A stretch of DNA of 64,000 bases from Curvibacter sp. AEP1-3 (GTDB lineage Bacteria > Pseudomonadota > Gammaproteobacteria > Burkholderiales > Burkholderiaceae_C), in NCBI RefSeq assembly GCF_002163715.1, contig NZ_CP015698.1, positions 4,303,401 through 4,367,400 of the forward strand, in the 5' to 3' direction. Position numbers and translations under genes: made by a program. Positions 9,820 to 18,541 of the stretch are shown here, one piece after another; the stretch's first letter is position 1, and every line of letters begins with the position of its first letter. The notes below the pieces were generated by a model. It was not told the origin of the DNA. It saw nothing but the letters and a program-made list of their open reading frames with translations, and did no database searches.

Positions 9820-11733
9820 TTGAATAATCAGTGGTTTTCTAAAGTTGCAGTGTGGTTGGTGATCGCCTTGGTGCTGTTCACCGTGTTCAAGCAATTTGAC
9901 TCACGCACCGCAGCGTCGGGCACGGTCGGCTATTCCGATTTCTTGGAACAGGTGCGGAACAAGCAGATCAAGAGCGCCATCATCCAGGAAGGGCAGGGCG
10001 GAACCGAGATCCTGGCCGTCACAGCGGACGACCGCAAGGTACGCACCACGGCCACTTATCTGGACCGCGGTCTGGTGGGTGACCTCATCAACAACGGCGT
10101 GAAATTTGACGTCAAGCCCCGCGAAGAAGGCTCTTTGCTCATGACACTGCTGGTCAGCTGGGGCCCCATGTTGCTGTTGATCGGCGTGTGGGTGTACTTC
10201 ATGCGGCAGATGCAAGGCGGCGGCAAAGGCGGAGCCTTCAGCTTCGGCAAGAGCAAGGCCCGCTTGTTGGACGAAAACACCAATACTGTGACTTTTGCCG
10301 ACGTGGCAGGCTGCGACGAAGCCAAAGAGGAAGTGAAGGAAGTCGTCGACTTCCTGAAGGACCCCAGCAAGTTCCAGAAACTCGGCGGACGCATTCCTCG
10401 CGGTTTGTTATTGGTGGGCCCTCCCGGTACCGGCAAGACTTTGCTGGCCAAGTCGATTGCCGGTGAAGCCAAGGTGCCTTTCTTCAGCATTTCTGGCTCC
10501 GACTTCGTGGAGATGTTCGTTGGCGTGGGTGCATCCCGTGTGCGCGACATGTTCGAGAACGCCAAAAAGAACGCACCTTGCATCATCTTTATCGATGAAA
10601 TTGACGCCGTAGGCCGTCAACGTGGTGCTGGCTTGGGTGGCGGCAACGATGAGCGCGAACAGACCCTGAACCAGATGCTGGTGGAGATGGACGGCTTTGA
10701 GACCAACGTCGGCGTGATCGTGGTGGCTGCCACCAACCGCCCTGACATTCTGGATGCCGCTTTGCTGCGCCCCGGACGTTTCGACCGTCAGGTCTACGTG
10801 ACACTGCCCGACATCCGTGGCCGTGAACAGATTCTGAACGTTCATATGCGCAAAGTACCCTTGGGCCAAGACGTGAGCGCCAGCGTGATTGCCCGCGGCA
10901 CCCCCGGCATGAGCGGTGCTGATCTGGCCAACCTTTGCAATGAAGCCGCCCTGATGGCCGCGCGCCGCAATGCGCGACTGGTCGAAATGCAGGACTTCGA
11001 AAAGGCCAAGGACAAAATTATCATGGGACCTGAGCGCAAGTCCATGGTCATGCCCGAAGAAGAGCGCAAGAACACGGCCTACCACGAAGCCGGTCATGCC
11101 TTGATTGGCAAGATGTTGCCCAAGTGCGACCCGGTGCACAAGGTCACCATCATTCCCCGCGGCCGTGCCTTGGGTGTGACCATGAGCCTGCCTGCGCAAG
11201 ACCGTTACTCGTATGACAGCGAATACATGCTGAATCAGATCAGCATGTTGTTCGGTGGCCGTATTGCCGAAGAAGTGTTCATGAATCAGATGACCACTGG
11301 TGCCTCCAACGACTTCGAGCGCGCGACATCGATTGCTCGCGACATGGTGACCCGCTACGGCATGACCGACGCCTTGGGCCCCATGGTGTATGCCGAGAAT
11401 GAAGGCGAAGTGTTCTTGGGTCGCAGCGTGACCAAGACCACCAGCATGAGCGAGCAGACCATGCAAAAGGTGGACTCGGAAGTGCGCCGCATCATCGACC
11501 AGCAATACTCTTTGGCCCGCAAGCTGATTGAAGACAACCAGGACAAGATGCACGCCATGGCCAAGGCCCTGCTGGAGTGGGAAACCATCGACAGCGACCA
11601 ATTGGACGACATCATGGCCGGCCGTGAGCCCCATCCTCCCAAGGACTGGACGCCCCGTACTCCGCCCAATAGCGGTGGTGGAAGTGGTGGAGCCCCTGCC
11701 GTAGCGGCAGACCCCGCACCCAACGCGGCTTGA
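9820..11733 (+). CDS. ftsH: ATP-dependent zinc metalloprotease FtsH
   Basis: 637 residues. FtsH is a membrane-anchored hexameric AAA+ protease that degrades misassembled membrane proteins and, in enterics, LpxC and sigma-32. Two N-terminal helices flank a periplasmic domain; the Walker A GPPGTGKT is at 200-207, Walker B IIFIDEID follows, and the zinc site HEAGH is at 422-426. The start is TTG 9820 (ttgaataatcag, MNNQWFSK), supported by GGAG five to six bases upstream and by family wording. The C-terminus is Pro/Gly rich. rlmE-ftsH-folP-glmM is the classic proteobacterial order. Confidence 0.97.
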   Translation: MNNQWFSKVAVWLVIALVLFTVFKQFDSRTAASGTVGYSDFLEQVRNKQIKSAIIQEGQGGTEILAVTADDRKVRTTATYLDRGLVGDLINNGVKFDVKPREEGSLLMTLLVSWGPMLLLIGVWVYFMRQMQGGGKGGAFSFGKSKARLLDENTNTVTFADVAGCDEAKEEVKEVVDFLKDPSKFQKLGGRIPRGLLLVGPPGTGKTLLAKSIAGEAKVPFFSISGSDFVEMFVGVGASRVRDMFENAKKNAPCIIFIDEIDAVGRQRGAGLGGGNDEREQTLNQMLVEMDGFETNVGVIVVAATNRPDILDAALLRPGRFDRQVYVTLPDIRGREQILNVHMRKVPLGQDVSASVIARGTPGMSGADLANLCNEAALMAARRNARLVEMQDFEKAKDKIIMGPERKSMVMPEEERKNTAYHEAGHALIGKMLPKCDPVHKVTIIPRGRALGVTMSLPAQDRYSYDSEYMLNQISMLFGGRIAEEVFMNQMTTGASNDFERATSIARDMVTRYGMTDALGPMVYAENEGEVFLGRSVTKTTSMSEQTMQKVDSEVRRIIDQQYSLARKLIEDNQDKMHAMAKALLEWETIDSDQLDDIMAGREPHPPKDWTPRTPPNSGGGSGGAPAVAADPAPNAA

Positions 11734-11750
11734 TTCGCTAGTGATCACGT

Positions 11751-11778
11751 GACAACAGGGCCTTCGGGCCCTGTTGTC
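11751..11778. terminator. UUCG hairpin downstream of ftsH
   Basis: A perfect 12-bp stem, gacaacagggcc and its complement, closed by ttcg. A T-run is lacking, so it may act as a processing or attenuating hairpin between ftsH and folP and need not be a full terminator. Confidence 0.65.
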
Positions 11779-11798
11779 ATTGGGGATAATCAAACGCT

Positions 11799-12707
11799 AT
11801 GCATTGGCAAACTACCCGTTTCTCGCTTGACCTCAGCCGCCCACGCGTCATGGGGATTGTTAACGTCACGCCGGACTCGTTTTCTGATGGCGGCTTGCAT
11901 GCCACTAGTCAGACGGCAATGGCGCATTGCGAGACTCTGCTCAAGGATGGTGCAGACGTTCTGGACATCGGTGGAGAGTCCACCCGCCCGGGCGCGCCTC
12001 CAGTCTCGCAAGAGGAAGAGCTCGCCCGCGTTTTGCCGGTGATCCGGCATGCGGTCACTCTCGGGGTGCCGGTGTCAGTGGATACCTATAAGCCGGCCGT
12101 CATGCAGGCTGCGCTGGACCTGGGCGCCGACATCATCAACGACGTGTGGGCGTTGCGCTGGGCGGGCGATGCACAGGGCAAGACCGGCAAAGACGTCATC
12201 GCAGCGCACCCCAATTGCGGCGTGTGTCTGATGCACATGCACCGTGACCCACAGACCATGCAGGTCGCGCCCATGGAAGGCGACGTGGTGCCCCAAGTGC
12301 TATCATTTTTAGAGCTGCTCGCGCAGGATCTGCGTGTGCTAGGCATTGATCAGGCTCGTATTTGCCTCGATCCGGGCATTGGTTTCGGCAAAACGGTGCA
12401 ACAAAATTTTTCACTCCTCGCACGCCAGGCACAGGCCGTTCCTCAAGGCTATGTGGTGTTGGCGGGTTGGTCCCGCAAATCGTCGCTGGCGGCGGTCACT
12501 CACACCTCTTTGGCGCAAGCGGCCGGCATGAACATCGAACTGCGCCGTGCGCCCAGCGTCACAGCAGCGGTGCTGGCTGTGCAGAACGGCGCGCATGTGG
12601 TGCGCGTGCATGATGTGCGTGATACGGTCAGCGCCCTGCGGGTGCTGGCTGCCATGCAGGCTGAAGAAATGCCCCCACGCTCCACAGCTGCTCCCGCAAA
12701 TACATAA
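11799..12707 (+). CDS. folP: Dihydropteroate synthase
   Basis: 302 residues. FolP condenses p-aminobenzoate with 6-hydroxymethyl-7,8-dihydropterin pyrophosphate in folate synthesis and is the sulfonamide target. Signatures: VMGIVNVTPDSFSDGG, DVLDIGGESTRPGA, LDPGIGFGKTVQQNFSLL and the end HVVRVHDVRDT. The segment VLSFLELLAQDLRVLG (bases 12299-12345) is encoded by a reverse-oriented copy of the dispersed repeat. glmM starts 18 bases after the stop. Confidence 0.95.
   Translation: MHWQTTRFSLDLSRPRVMGIVNVTPDSFSDGGLHATSQTAMAHCETLLKDGADVLDIGGESTRPGAPPVSQEEELARVLPVIRHAVTLGVPVSVDTYKPAVMQAALDLGADIINDVWALRWAGDAQGKTGKDVIAAHPNCGVCLMHMHRDPQTMQVAPMEGDVVPQVLSFLELLAQDLRVLGIDQARICLDPGIGFGKTVQQNFSLLARQAQAVPQGYVVLAGWSRKSSLAAVTHTSLAQAAGMNIELRRAPSVTAAVLAVQNGAHVVRVHDVRDTVSALRVLAAMQAEEMPPRSTAAPANT
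12299..12345 (-). repeat. Dispersed palindromic repeat inside folP, reverse orientation
   Basis: The plus strand reads gctatcatttttagagctg, then ctcgcgcagg and gtgtgctagg. Its complement aligns with the sense copies (gcgcgagcagct followed by an A-rich arm and gatagc). It is the only in-gene copy here read on the opposite strand, and it keeps the frame open. Confidence 0.6.
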
Positions 12708-12725
12708 CAGAACAGGAATTCCATC

Positions 12726-14057
12726 ATGGGACGACAATATTTCGGCACCGACGGCATACGCGGCACCGTGGGCCAAGCCCCCATCACCCCCGACTTTGTG
12801 CTGCGCCTTGCGCATGCCGTAGGCCATGTGCTTAAGGAAACCGAGGCTCGCCCCACGGTGCTGATCGGCAAGGACACCCGCATTTCCGGCTACATGCTGG
12901 AAAGCGCGCTGGAAAGCGGCTTCAACTCTGCGGGGGTGGACGTGGTGCTTTTGGGCCCCTTGCCCACACCTGGCGTTGCTTATTTGACCCGCGCGCAACG
13001 TGCTTCATTGGGCGTGGTGATCAGTGCCAGCCACAACCCGTTTGCCGACAACGGCATCAAGTTCTTCAGTGCAAAAGGCAGCAAGCTGCCTGACGCCTGG
13101 GAGCTGGCGGTGGAAGCAGCCCTTGAGAAACCACCCGTGTGGGTGGAATCCGCCCATTTGGGCAAGAGTCGCCGGCTTGACGATGCAGCCGGCCGCTACA
13201 TCGAGTTCTGTAAGAGCACGTTCGCCAATGACCTGACCTTGAAGGGCATGAAGATCGTGGTGGACGCGGCCCATGGCGCGGCGTACCACATTGCGCCCAA
13301 AGTCTTTCACGAGCTGGGTGCCGAAGTGATTGCCATCGGCTGCTCGCCGGACGGGCTCAACATCAACAAAGGCGTGGGCGCCACCCACCCTGAAGCGCTG
13401 GTGCAGGCTGTGAAAGACCACCGTGCGGATTTCGGCGTGGCGCTGGATGGCGATGCGGACCGGCTGCAATTGGTAGACGCCAGCGGCCGGTTGTTCAATG
13501 GCGATGAGTTGTTGTATTTGATGGCAGATGACCGCTTGGGCCGCGATGAACATGTGCCCGGTGTAGTGGGCACGCTTATGACCAACATGGCGGTGGAAGT
13601 GGCCCTCAAGGCCCGTGGTGTGCAGTTCGTGCGGGCCAAGGTGGGTGACCGTTATGTGCTCGAAGAGCTGGAAAAGCACAAATGGATCTTGGGTGGCGAG
13701 GGCTCTGGTCACTTGCTCGCGCTGGACAAGCACACCACCGGCGACGGGCTGGTATCCGCCTTGCAGGTGCTGCAAGCTTGCGCGCGTAGCGGCAAGACCG
13801 TGGCCGAGTTGCTGGCCGGCGTGACCCTGTTCCCCCAGACCCTGATCAATGTGCGTCTGACCCCCGGTCAGGACTGGAAGAGCAACACCCGCATGGCCGA
13901 AGAAACCAAAGCCGCTGAAGCCGCTTTGGGCGACAGCGGCCGTGTGCTCATCCGCGCCAGCGGCACCGAGCCTCTGGTGCGCGTGATGGTCGAAGCTCGC
14001 GATGCGGCATTGGCCCAAAGCTGCGCCCAGCGCATTGCAGACACCTTGAAGGCCTGA
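12726..14057 (+). CDS. glmM: Phosphoglucosamine mutase
   Basis: 443 residues, typical size. GlmM interconverts glucosamine-6-phosphate and glucosamine-1-phosphate on the way to UDP-GlcNAc. Four alpha-phosphohexomutase domains are visible: the active serine in [16 protein letters not shown], the metal loop [12 protein letters not shown], the sugar-binding GEGSGHLL and the phosphate loop [14 protein letters not shown]. The start [13 protein letters not shown] is standard. It lies 18 bases after folP and 3 bases before the next gene. Confidence 0.97.
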   Translation: MGRQYFGTDGIRGTVGQAPITPDFVLRLAHAVGHVLKETEARPTVLIGKDTRISGYMLESALESGFNSAGVDVVLLGPLPTPGVAYLTRAQRASLGVVISASHNPFADNGIKFFSAKGSKLPDAWELAVEAALEKPPVWVESAHLGKSRRLDDAAGRYIEFCKSTFANDLTLKGMKIVVDAAHGAAYHIAPKVFHELGAEVIAIGCSPDGLNINKGVGATHPEALVQAVKDHRADFGVALDGDADRLQLVDASGRLFNGDELLYLMADDRLGRDEHVPGVVGTLMTNMAVEVALKARGVQFVRAKVGDRYVLEELEKHKWILGGEGSGHLLALDKHTTGDGLVSALQVLQACARSGKTVAELLAGVTLFPQTLINVRLTPGQDWKSNTRMAEETKAAEAALGDSGRVLIRASGTEPLVRVMVEARDAALAQSCAQRIADTLKA

Positions 14058-14060
14058 GTC

Positions 14061-14561
14061 ATGAGTCACCCTATTCGCGTCGTGCGTGCTGATTACGCCA
14101 ACCCTGTGCATGCAGCGGCGCTGGTCATGCTGCTGGACGCATACGCCAGCGACCCCATGGGTGGCGGTGAGCCCCTGAGCGACTTTGCAAAGGCGCAGTT
14201 GGTGCCGGCATTGGCGGCGCGTCCGCAAGCCTACAGCGTGCTGGCCTTTGCATCGGCTGATGACTCTGTGCCAGTGGGTCTGGTGAATTGCATCGAAGGT
14301 TTTTCGACCTTCAAATGCCTGCCACTGGTCAACGTGCACGATGTGGCCGTGTTGGCGGGTTACCGCGGCCAACGCATAGCTGAACAGATGCTGGCCTTGG
14401 CTGAGACCATCGCACGCGAGCGCGGCGCCTGCAAGCTCACGCTGGAAGTGCTGTCGGGCAACACGGGCGCCGAAAAGCTGTATCGCCGCGTGGGCTTTGC
14501 CTACTACGAGCTGGACCCCGCCATGGGGCAGGCCGGCTTCATGCAAAAGTGGCTGGACTGA
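14061..14561 (+). CDS. GNAT-family N-acetyltransferase
   Basis: 166 residues with the GNAT fold: the acetyl-CoA loop DVAVLAGYRGQRIAEQMLALAE and the closing LEVLSGNTGAEKLYRRVGFAYYEL. The substrate cannot be read from sequence. The ATG lies 3 bases after the glmM stop, so the two are probably cotranscribed; a functional link is not implied. Confidence 0.85.
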   Translation: MSHPIRVVRADYANPVHAAALVMLLDAYASDPMGGGEPLSDFAKAQLVPALAARPQAYSVLAFASADDSVPVGLVNCIEGFSTFKCLPLVNVHDVAVLAGYRGQRIAEQMLALAETIARERGACKLTLEVLSGNTGAEKLYRRVGFAYYELDPAMGQAGFMQKWLD

Positions 14562-14593
14562 ACAGCCAAGCGCAGACTTGAAGAGGGCTCCCC

Positions 14594-14869
14594 ATGTTCA
14601 AAATCTACTGGACCGACACCGAGGGCCAATCTCACGGTGCAGAAACCGCAGACCTGGTGCAGGCCCTGCAGATCACCAAGGAAAAGCGCGATGCCGGCTA
14701 CACTTTTGTGACCATGGCCAGCGAGAACCCGCAAAACGTGGGCAAGCAGGGCGTGGACGCAGTGGTGGACGGCAAGACGCCCGACGGCCAGGACTACGAC
14801 TGGTCTAAAGCCGGCCGCGCCGGTAAGCCACGCCGCGGTGACAAGGTCATCACGAACAAAGATCACTGA
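14594..14869 (+). CDS. Small conserved-looking hypothetical protein
   Basis: 91 residues, hydrophilic, no signal peptide or membrane segment, starting MFKIYWTDTEGQSHG. I do not recognise a domain. The start is supported by gaagagggctcc just upstream. It lies between the GNAT gene and a small membrane protein gene on the same strand. Confidence 0.6.
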   Translation: MFKIYWTDTEGQSHGAETADLVQALQITKEKRDAGYTFVTMASENPQNVGKQGVDAVVDGKTPDGQDYDWSKAGRAGKPRRGDKVITNKDH

Positions 14870-14898
14870 GTTCCAAGCGCTACTGCCTGACTTTACGC

Positions 14899-15285
14899 AT
14901 GTCCCTTCTCTTCGTTCTCTACACCCTCGCCAGCCTCACGCACTTTGCGCATAACGCCGAATACATCGCGTTCTATCCCGGCTTGCCGGTATGGATGACG
15001 CGTGAGTCGGTTTATCTGGCTTGGCTGGCGGTTGCCGGTGTGGGGGGGCTGTCTTTGATCGCCCGCCACTTGGGCTGGTCGCGGTTGGCAGCCGTTTTGT
15101 TGGTTGCCTATGGCTTGTTAGGGGTGGACGGGCTCTTGCACTACACCCTGGCCCTGTGCTCGGAGCACACGCTGACAACCAATTTCACGATCTGGGCGGA
15201 AGTGCTGCTGGGTGTTACGTTGGCCTGTGCAGCGGCGCTGCGTTTGAAGCGGCTGGGTTTTCGCAAGGCAGCTGCCAAGTTTTGA
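14899..15285 (+). CDS. Small integral membrane protein of unknown function
   Basis: 128 residues with four predicted hydrophobic helices and a short basic C-terminus (LRLKRLGFRKAAAKF). No family is recognised with confidence. It is last in the run that starts at folP and is directly followed by a copy of the dispersed repeat. Confidence 0.6.
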   Translation: MSLLFVLYTLASLTHFAHNAEYIAFYPGLPVWMTRESVYLAWLAVAGVGGLSLIARHLGWSRLAAVLLVAYGLLGVDGLLHYTLALCSEHTLTTNFTIWAEVLLGVTLACAAALRLKRLGFRKAAAKF

Positions 15286-15346
15286 TTAAAAAGTATCTCT
15301 AGCGTCGGTGGAGTGCGCGCGAGCAGCTACTCTTTTGATAGCAAAG
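15285..15346. repeat. Dispersed palindromic repeat between convergent genes
   Basis: It reads gattaaaaagtatctctagc, then gtggagtgcgcgcgagcagc, then tactcttttgatagcaaag. The left arm ctctagcg and right arm gcgcgagcagct match the addA copy. Its end forms the last codons and stop of the arsA remnant (15327-15346). Confidence 0.7.
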
Positions 15347-15602
15347 TCAACTCCCCCAGCGTAGCAAGGCCTACCGGCCGCTCGACCATCCTGGGGACGA
15401 TATAGCTGTTTTCGGACAGTCCTTGTGCAATGGGGGTCATCTGCAATAGCTCGCCGTTCAGTCTTGCCGCCAGCAGAACCTGCTTGCCACTGTCGGCCGG
15501 CGTCATCGCACTTGCGGTGGACAGCGAGGTTTTACCCACGCCGCCTTTGCCGGTGAAGAATAGGTGGCGGGTGGGGTGCTGCAGAAGCTGAAGTGCGTTC
15601 AT
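15327..15602 (-). pseudogene. Collapsed arsA remnant (arsenite-pump ATPase)
   Basis: A 91-codon reading frame 3 bases after arsH. Residues 1-45 match the ArsA N-terminus, with an intact deviant Walker A in FFTGKGGVGKTS (17-25) and GKQVLLA. From about residue 46 it jumps to text resembling an ArsA C-terminus (IVPRMVERPVGLATLGEL). Functional R773-type ArsA has two ATPase halves in about 580 residues, so some 490 residues are missing. The switch, helix and metal-binding cysteine regions are gone. The last codons lie in a dispersed repeat. No arsB, the usual ArsA partner, is present. Confidence 0.72.
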
Positions 15603-15605
15603 GGC

Positions 15606-16340
15606 TTACAGGCTACGCTGATTCACCCGCTTCATCAGTTGCTCAGCGCTCTCTTTGCGCTCGCTGTAGCGGTCCACCAGATAGTCGGACGCATCGCGGG
15701 TGAGCAGAGTGAACTTCACCAGCTCTTCCATCACATCGACCACGCGGTCAAAGTAAGCAGAGGGTTTCATGCGGTCGTCGTCGCCGAACTCCATGAAGGC
15801 CTTGGCCACCGAGCTTTGGTTGGGAATGGTGAGCATGCGCATCCAGCGGCCCAGCACGCGCATCTGGTTGACGGCGTTGAAGCTTTGCGATCCACCGCTC
15901 ACCTGCATGACTGCCAGTGTTTTGCCCTGGGTGGGGCGCACAGCGCCGCTGTTGAGTGGGATCCAGTCAATCTGGGCCTTCATGATGCCGGTCATGGCGC
16001 CGTGCCGCTCGGGCGAGGTCCAGACCATGCCTTCGGCCCACTGCGTCAGCTCGCGCAACTCTTGCACCTTGGGGTGGGTGTCGGGCGCGTCGTCGGGCAG
16101 GGGCAGGCCGCTGGGGTTGAAGATGCGGGTCTCAGCCCCCATGGTTTGCAGCAGGCGTGCCGCTTCCTCGGTGAGCAGCCGGCTGAAGGACCGGGGCCGC
16201 AGCGAGCCATACAGCAGCGCAATGCGTGGCGCGTGGGTGGACGGTGCCGGGCGCAGCGCGGCCGCATCCGGCAGGCGAAAGTGCGCGGCCTCCAGCTGGG
16301 GCAGGGTGTTCAGCACATCAGACACGTTGGCCCTTGTCAT
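15606..16340 (-). CDS. arsH: ArsH NADPH-dependent FMN oxidoreductase
   Basis: 244 residues. ArsH is a flavodoxin-like FMN enzyme that oxidises trivalent organoarsenicals. Signatures are the FMN phosphate loop [33 protein letters not shown] and [18 protein letters not shown]. It starts at ATG 16340, overlapping the preceding arsC by 23 bases, so it is translated as part of the ars operon. Confidence 0.93.
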   Translation of the reverse strand: MTRANVSDVLNTLPQLEAAHFRLPDAAALRPAPSTHAPRIALLYGSLRPRSFSRLLTEEAARLLQTMGAETRIFNPSGLPLPDDAPDTHPKVQELRELTQWAEGMVWTSPERHGAMTGIMKAQIDWIPLNSGAVRPTQGKTLAVMQVSGGSQSFNAVNQMRVLGRWMRMLTIPNQSSVAKAFMEFGDDDRMKPSAYFDRVVDVMEELVKFTLLTRDASDYLVDRYSERKESAEQLMKRVNQRSL

Positions 16341-16737
16341 TCACCACCGCTTCGCCGTCTTCTTTGGTGAATGCAGCTTGTTGGGCCTGGGGCAGGATGT
16401 CCAGCACCAGCTCGGACGGGCGGCACAGGCGGGTGCCCAGGGGCGTTTCCACTAAAGGGCGGTTGATGAGGATAGGGTGTGCCAGCATGAAGTCCAGCAG
16501 CTCGTCGTCGGTCCACTTTTTATTGGCCAAATCCAGCTCGGCATAGGGCGTTCCTTTTTCGCGCAGCAGCTCGCGGGGGCCGGTGCCCATGGCGGCCAGC
16601 AGCTCCTGCAGACGGGCCTTGGTGGGCGGGGTTTGGAGGTATTCAATGACCGTGGGCTCCACGCCGCTGTTGCGGATCATGGCCAGTGTGTTGCGCGAGG
16701 TGCCGCAGGCGGGGGTGTGAAAAATGGTGATGGTCAT
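16318..16737 (-). CDS. arsC: Glutaredoxin-dependent arsenate reductase (ArsC, Grx class)
   Basis: 139 residues from ATG 16737. It resembles the plasmid R773/ArsC-YffB class: catalytic Cys11 in [11 protein letters not shown], the substrate-binding region [19 protein letters not shown] and [10 protein letters not shown]. It reduces arsenate to arsenite with glutathione and glutaredoxin. Its start overlaps the aquaporin stop (ATGA). A second, unrelated arsenate reductase is encoded two genes upstream. Confidence 0.93.
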   Translation of the reverse strand: MTITIFHTPACGTSRNTLAMIRNSGVEPTVIEYLQTPPTKARLQELLAAMGTGPRELLREKGTPYAELDLANKKWTDDELLDFMLAHPILINRPLVETPLGTRLCRPSELVLDILPQAQQAAFTKEDGEAVVNDKGQRV

Positions 16738-17441
16738 ACTGAAGTCTTCTTGGAAGAAAGTGATTGGGCCAAGGCTACGCCGAGGGCCGCGCCCACGGTT
16801 TGCGCCAGCACAAAGCCGATAGCGCTGGCCGGGGCGATGCCGGCAAAGGTGTCGCTGAACATGCGGCCCATGACGGCTGCGGGGTTGGCAAACGAGGTGC
16901 TGGCAGTGAACCAGTAGGCCGCGCCGATGTAGCAGGCCACCAGCGCAGGGGCTTTGCCCTCGGGTGCGCGCAGGATGGTGAACAGCAGCCCGCCTGTGGC
17001 CACGGCTTCTGCCACCCATTGGCCCCAGCCGGTGAACTGGCCGGCAGCGTCCCAGCCGCCGCGCAGGTGCTGGCTGAAGTGCAGCAGCGGCAGCTCAAAC
17101 ATGGCGTTTGCCAGAGCTGCACCCGCCACGGCGCCGGAGAGTTGCGATGCTATAAAAAACGTAGCTGCTCGCGCACTATTTTCAGGCGCCATCTGCCCTT
17201 TTGACCACATCACCAGGGTAACCAGCGGGTTGAAGTGCGCGCCGCTCACGGGGCCCAGGCTTTCAATCAGTACGTAGAGCGCGAACACGGTAGCCAGGGT
17301 GTTGGCCAGCAGGGCGACGCCATCGTTGCCACCGCTGATGCGTTGGGCCATGATGCCCGAGCCAATGACGGCGCAGAGCAGGGCGGCGGTGCCTGCGAAT
17401 TCTGAGAGCAGCTGCTTTGGAAGTGGGGCCGGTGTATTCAT
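16734..17441 (-). CDS. MIP-family aquaglyceroporin of the ars operon (AqpS-like)
   Basis: 235 residues, six hydrophobic segments plus two half-helices. The second pore motif is canonical (FANPAAVMGR); the first is NPL (SGAHFNPLVTL), not NPA. In Sinorhizobium meliloti an ars-operon aquaporin, AqpS, lets arsenite leave the cell passively after ArsC makes it; the same role is inferred here because no ArsB or Acr3 gene is present. It overlaps both neighbours by 4 bases (ATGA). Residues ENSARAATFFIA derive from a dispersed repeat copy in the loop and helix after the first pore motif. Confidence 0.85.
   Translation of the reverse strand: MNTPAPLPKQLLSEFAGTAALLCAVIGSGIMAQRISGGNDGVALLANTLATVFALYVLIESLGPVSGAHFNPLVTLVMWSKGQMAPENSARAATFFIASQLSGAVAGAALANAMFELPLLHFSQHLRGGWDAAGQFTGWGQWVAEAVATGGLLFTILRAPEGKAPALVACYIGAAYWFTASTSFANPAAVMGRMFSDTFAGIAPASAIGFVLAQTVGAALGVALAQSLSSKKTSV
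17148..17191 (-). repeat. Dispersed palindromic repeat, in-frame copy in the aquaporin gene
   Basis: In the gene sense it reads atggcgcctgaaaatagtgc, then gcgagcagctacgttttttat. It aligns with the copies in the methyltransferase, DUF4149 and addA genes and uses the same frame, giving ENSARAATFFIA. Confidence 0.68.
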
Positions 17442-17938
17442 GCTGTTGCCAGCTCCTTGGCGGTTTGCTGCAGCACCATGGCGTCCAGCTTGTCGGCGGG
17501 CAGGTTCACCAGCAGCTCCAGGCGCTGGTGGATGGCGTGCAAGGTGTTTTTGAAGGCTTCAGCCTTCTGTTCGTCGCTGCCATCACCCGCAGACGGGTCG
17601 GCGTAGCCCCAGTGGGCGGTGGCGGGCTTGCCGGGCCAGAAGGGGCAGACTTCGCCGGCGGCGTTGTCACAGACGGTGATGATCAGGTCCATGTGCGGTG
17701 CATCGGGCAGGGCGAATTCATCCCAGCTTTTGCTGCGCAGGCCGTCCACACTGATGCCGGCGTTGCGCAGGGTTTGCAGGCCCATGGGGTTGGGCTGCTG
17801 GTTCTCGCGCGGGCTGCTACCGGCAGAAAACCCTTTGAAGCGGCCGCCGCCGATGTGGTTGAGCGTGGCTTCAGCCAGGATGCTGCGGGCCGAGTTGTGG
17901 GTGCACAAAAAGAGTACGTTGAGGGGTTTGGCAGACAT
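17438..17938 (-). CDS. arsC: Thioredoxin-type arsenate reductase (LMW phosphatase fold)
   Basis: 166 residues. The phosphatase loop CX5R is CTHNSAR with Cys12 as nucleophile. Two further cysteines, Cys90 and Cys98 in TVCDNAAGEVCPFWPG, fit the Cys relay of thioredoxin-coupled ArsC enzymes. It should reduce arsenate to arsenite. The start has a strong AAGGAAG. It follows arsR after a repeat-filled gap and overlaps the aquaporin gene by 4 bases. Confidence 0.9.
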   Translation of the reverse strand: MSAKPLNVLFLCTHNSARSILAEATLNHIGGGRFKGFSAGSSPRENQQPNPMGLQTLRNAGISVDGLRSKSWDEFALPDAPHMDLIITVCDNAAGEVCPFWPGKPATAHWGYADPSAGDGSDEQKAEAFKNTLHAIHQRLELLVNLPADKLDAMVLQQTAKELATA

Positions 17939-17977
17939 GGTGGCTTCCTTTGCGAGTGGAACGTAAATGAAAGTTTT

Positions 17978-18045
17978 GCTATGAATTCAGGAGCTGCTTG
18001 CGCATGTTTTATGTGCGCTGGAAGCAGATTTGATATTTGCTATCT
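17978..18045. repeat. Dispersed palindromic repeat between arsR and arsC
   Basis: gctatgaattcaggagctgc runs into ttgcgcatgttttatgtgcg and then ctggaagcag...tttgctatc. The centre is an imperfect palindrome built like the perfect copy at 29269. It ends at the arsR stop and fills most of the 107-base gap, so an RNA hairpin here could affect arsR/arsC transcript balance. Confidence 0.68.
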
Positions 18046-18399
18046 CTAGCAGGTGGTGCAAGCATTGGCCGTGATGCTCACCTCGCAGGCAGCGCCCTGG
18101 CAGCAGTGCTCGGTCAGGTAGGCCAGCACGCCGTTCATGCGGGCGAAGTTGGCGCGGTAAATCAGGTTGCGTCCGCGCTGTTCGCTGTCAATCAGGCCAG
18201 AGTGGGCCAGTTCCTTCAGGTGAAACGACAGGCCACTGGGCGTGGAGGCCAGTTGCTCCGCCAGTACGCCGGGGGTCAAACCGTCCTGCCCGGCCACCAC
18301 CAGTGCCTTGAAAATGCGCAGGCGCTGGGCCTGCGCCAGGGCGGTCAGGGCTTTGAGGGTCCGGGCTTCGTTCGAAGCGGCATCGATGTCAGTGCTCAT
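18046..18399 (-). CDS. arsR: ArsR-family arsenic-responsive repressor
   Basis: 117 residues with a winged helix (LAEQLASTPSGLSFHLKELAHSGLI is the recognition region). It lacks the classic ELCVCDL arsenite site of E. coli ArsR. It has C-terminal cysteines Cys99, Cys100 and Cys105 (HCCQGAAC) plus Cys114 and Cys117, resembling the Acidithiobacillus ferrooxidans ArsR type, where three C-terminal Cys bind As(III). The start codon lies within a perfect inverted repeat, and there is no Shine-Dalgarno, so a leaderless start is possible. First gene of the ars operon. Confidence 0.9.
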   Translation of the reverse strand: MSTDIDAASNEARTLKALTALAQAQRLRIFKALVVAGQDGLTPGVLAEQLASTPSGLSFHLKELAHSGLIDSEQRGRNLIYRANFARMNGVLAYLTEHCCQGAACEVSITANACTTC

Positions 18400-18421
18400 A
18401 TTTCAATGATATTTGAAATAT
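18398..18421. promoter_or_regulatory. Probable ArsR operator
   Basis: A perfect 9-bp inverted repeat, ATATTTCAA-N6-TTGAAATAT, directly at the arsR start codon (18399). It fits the A/T-rich dyads bound by ArsR/SmtB repressors. Autoregulation is inferred from position. Confidence 0.72.
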
Positions 18422-18446
18422 TGAATTAATTGCGCTAGCGAATCGC

Positions 18447-18486
18447 ATGTCACGAAAACTTCACTGAACTGCCACGTTCGGGTCAC
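18447..18486 (+). promoter_or_regulatory. Tandem Pho boxes ahead of the lipid-remodelling operon
   Basis: Four 7-mers at exact 11-base steps: atgtcac (18447), acttcac (18458), ctgccac (18469) and gggtcac (18480). The PhoB consensus unit is CTGTCA(T/C) with 4-base spacers, so this reads as two adjacent, imperfect Pho boxes, 55 bases before the acyltransferase ATG. Confidence 0.6.
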
Positions 18487-18541
18487 GGCGTCTGACCACA
18501 CTTCCTGCTCATTGAAACCGCACTCACAGAAGGGGATAACA

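Noticed and set aside
10408..11793. 461-codon open frame opposite ftsH
   Set aside because: Antisense to a highly conserved protease gene, no recognisable family; a codon-bias shadow. The same applies to 13005-14546 opposite glmM.
11774..11799. ttgtca and gataat as a folP promoter
   Set aside because: The two elements are only 5 bases apart, not 16-18, and ttgtca is part of the upstream hairpin.
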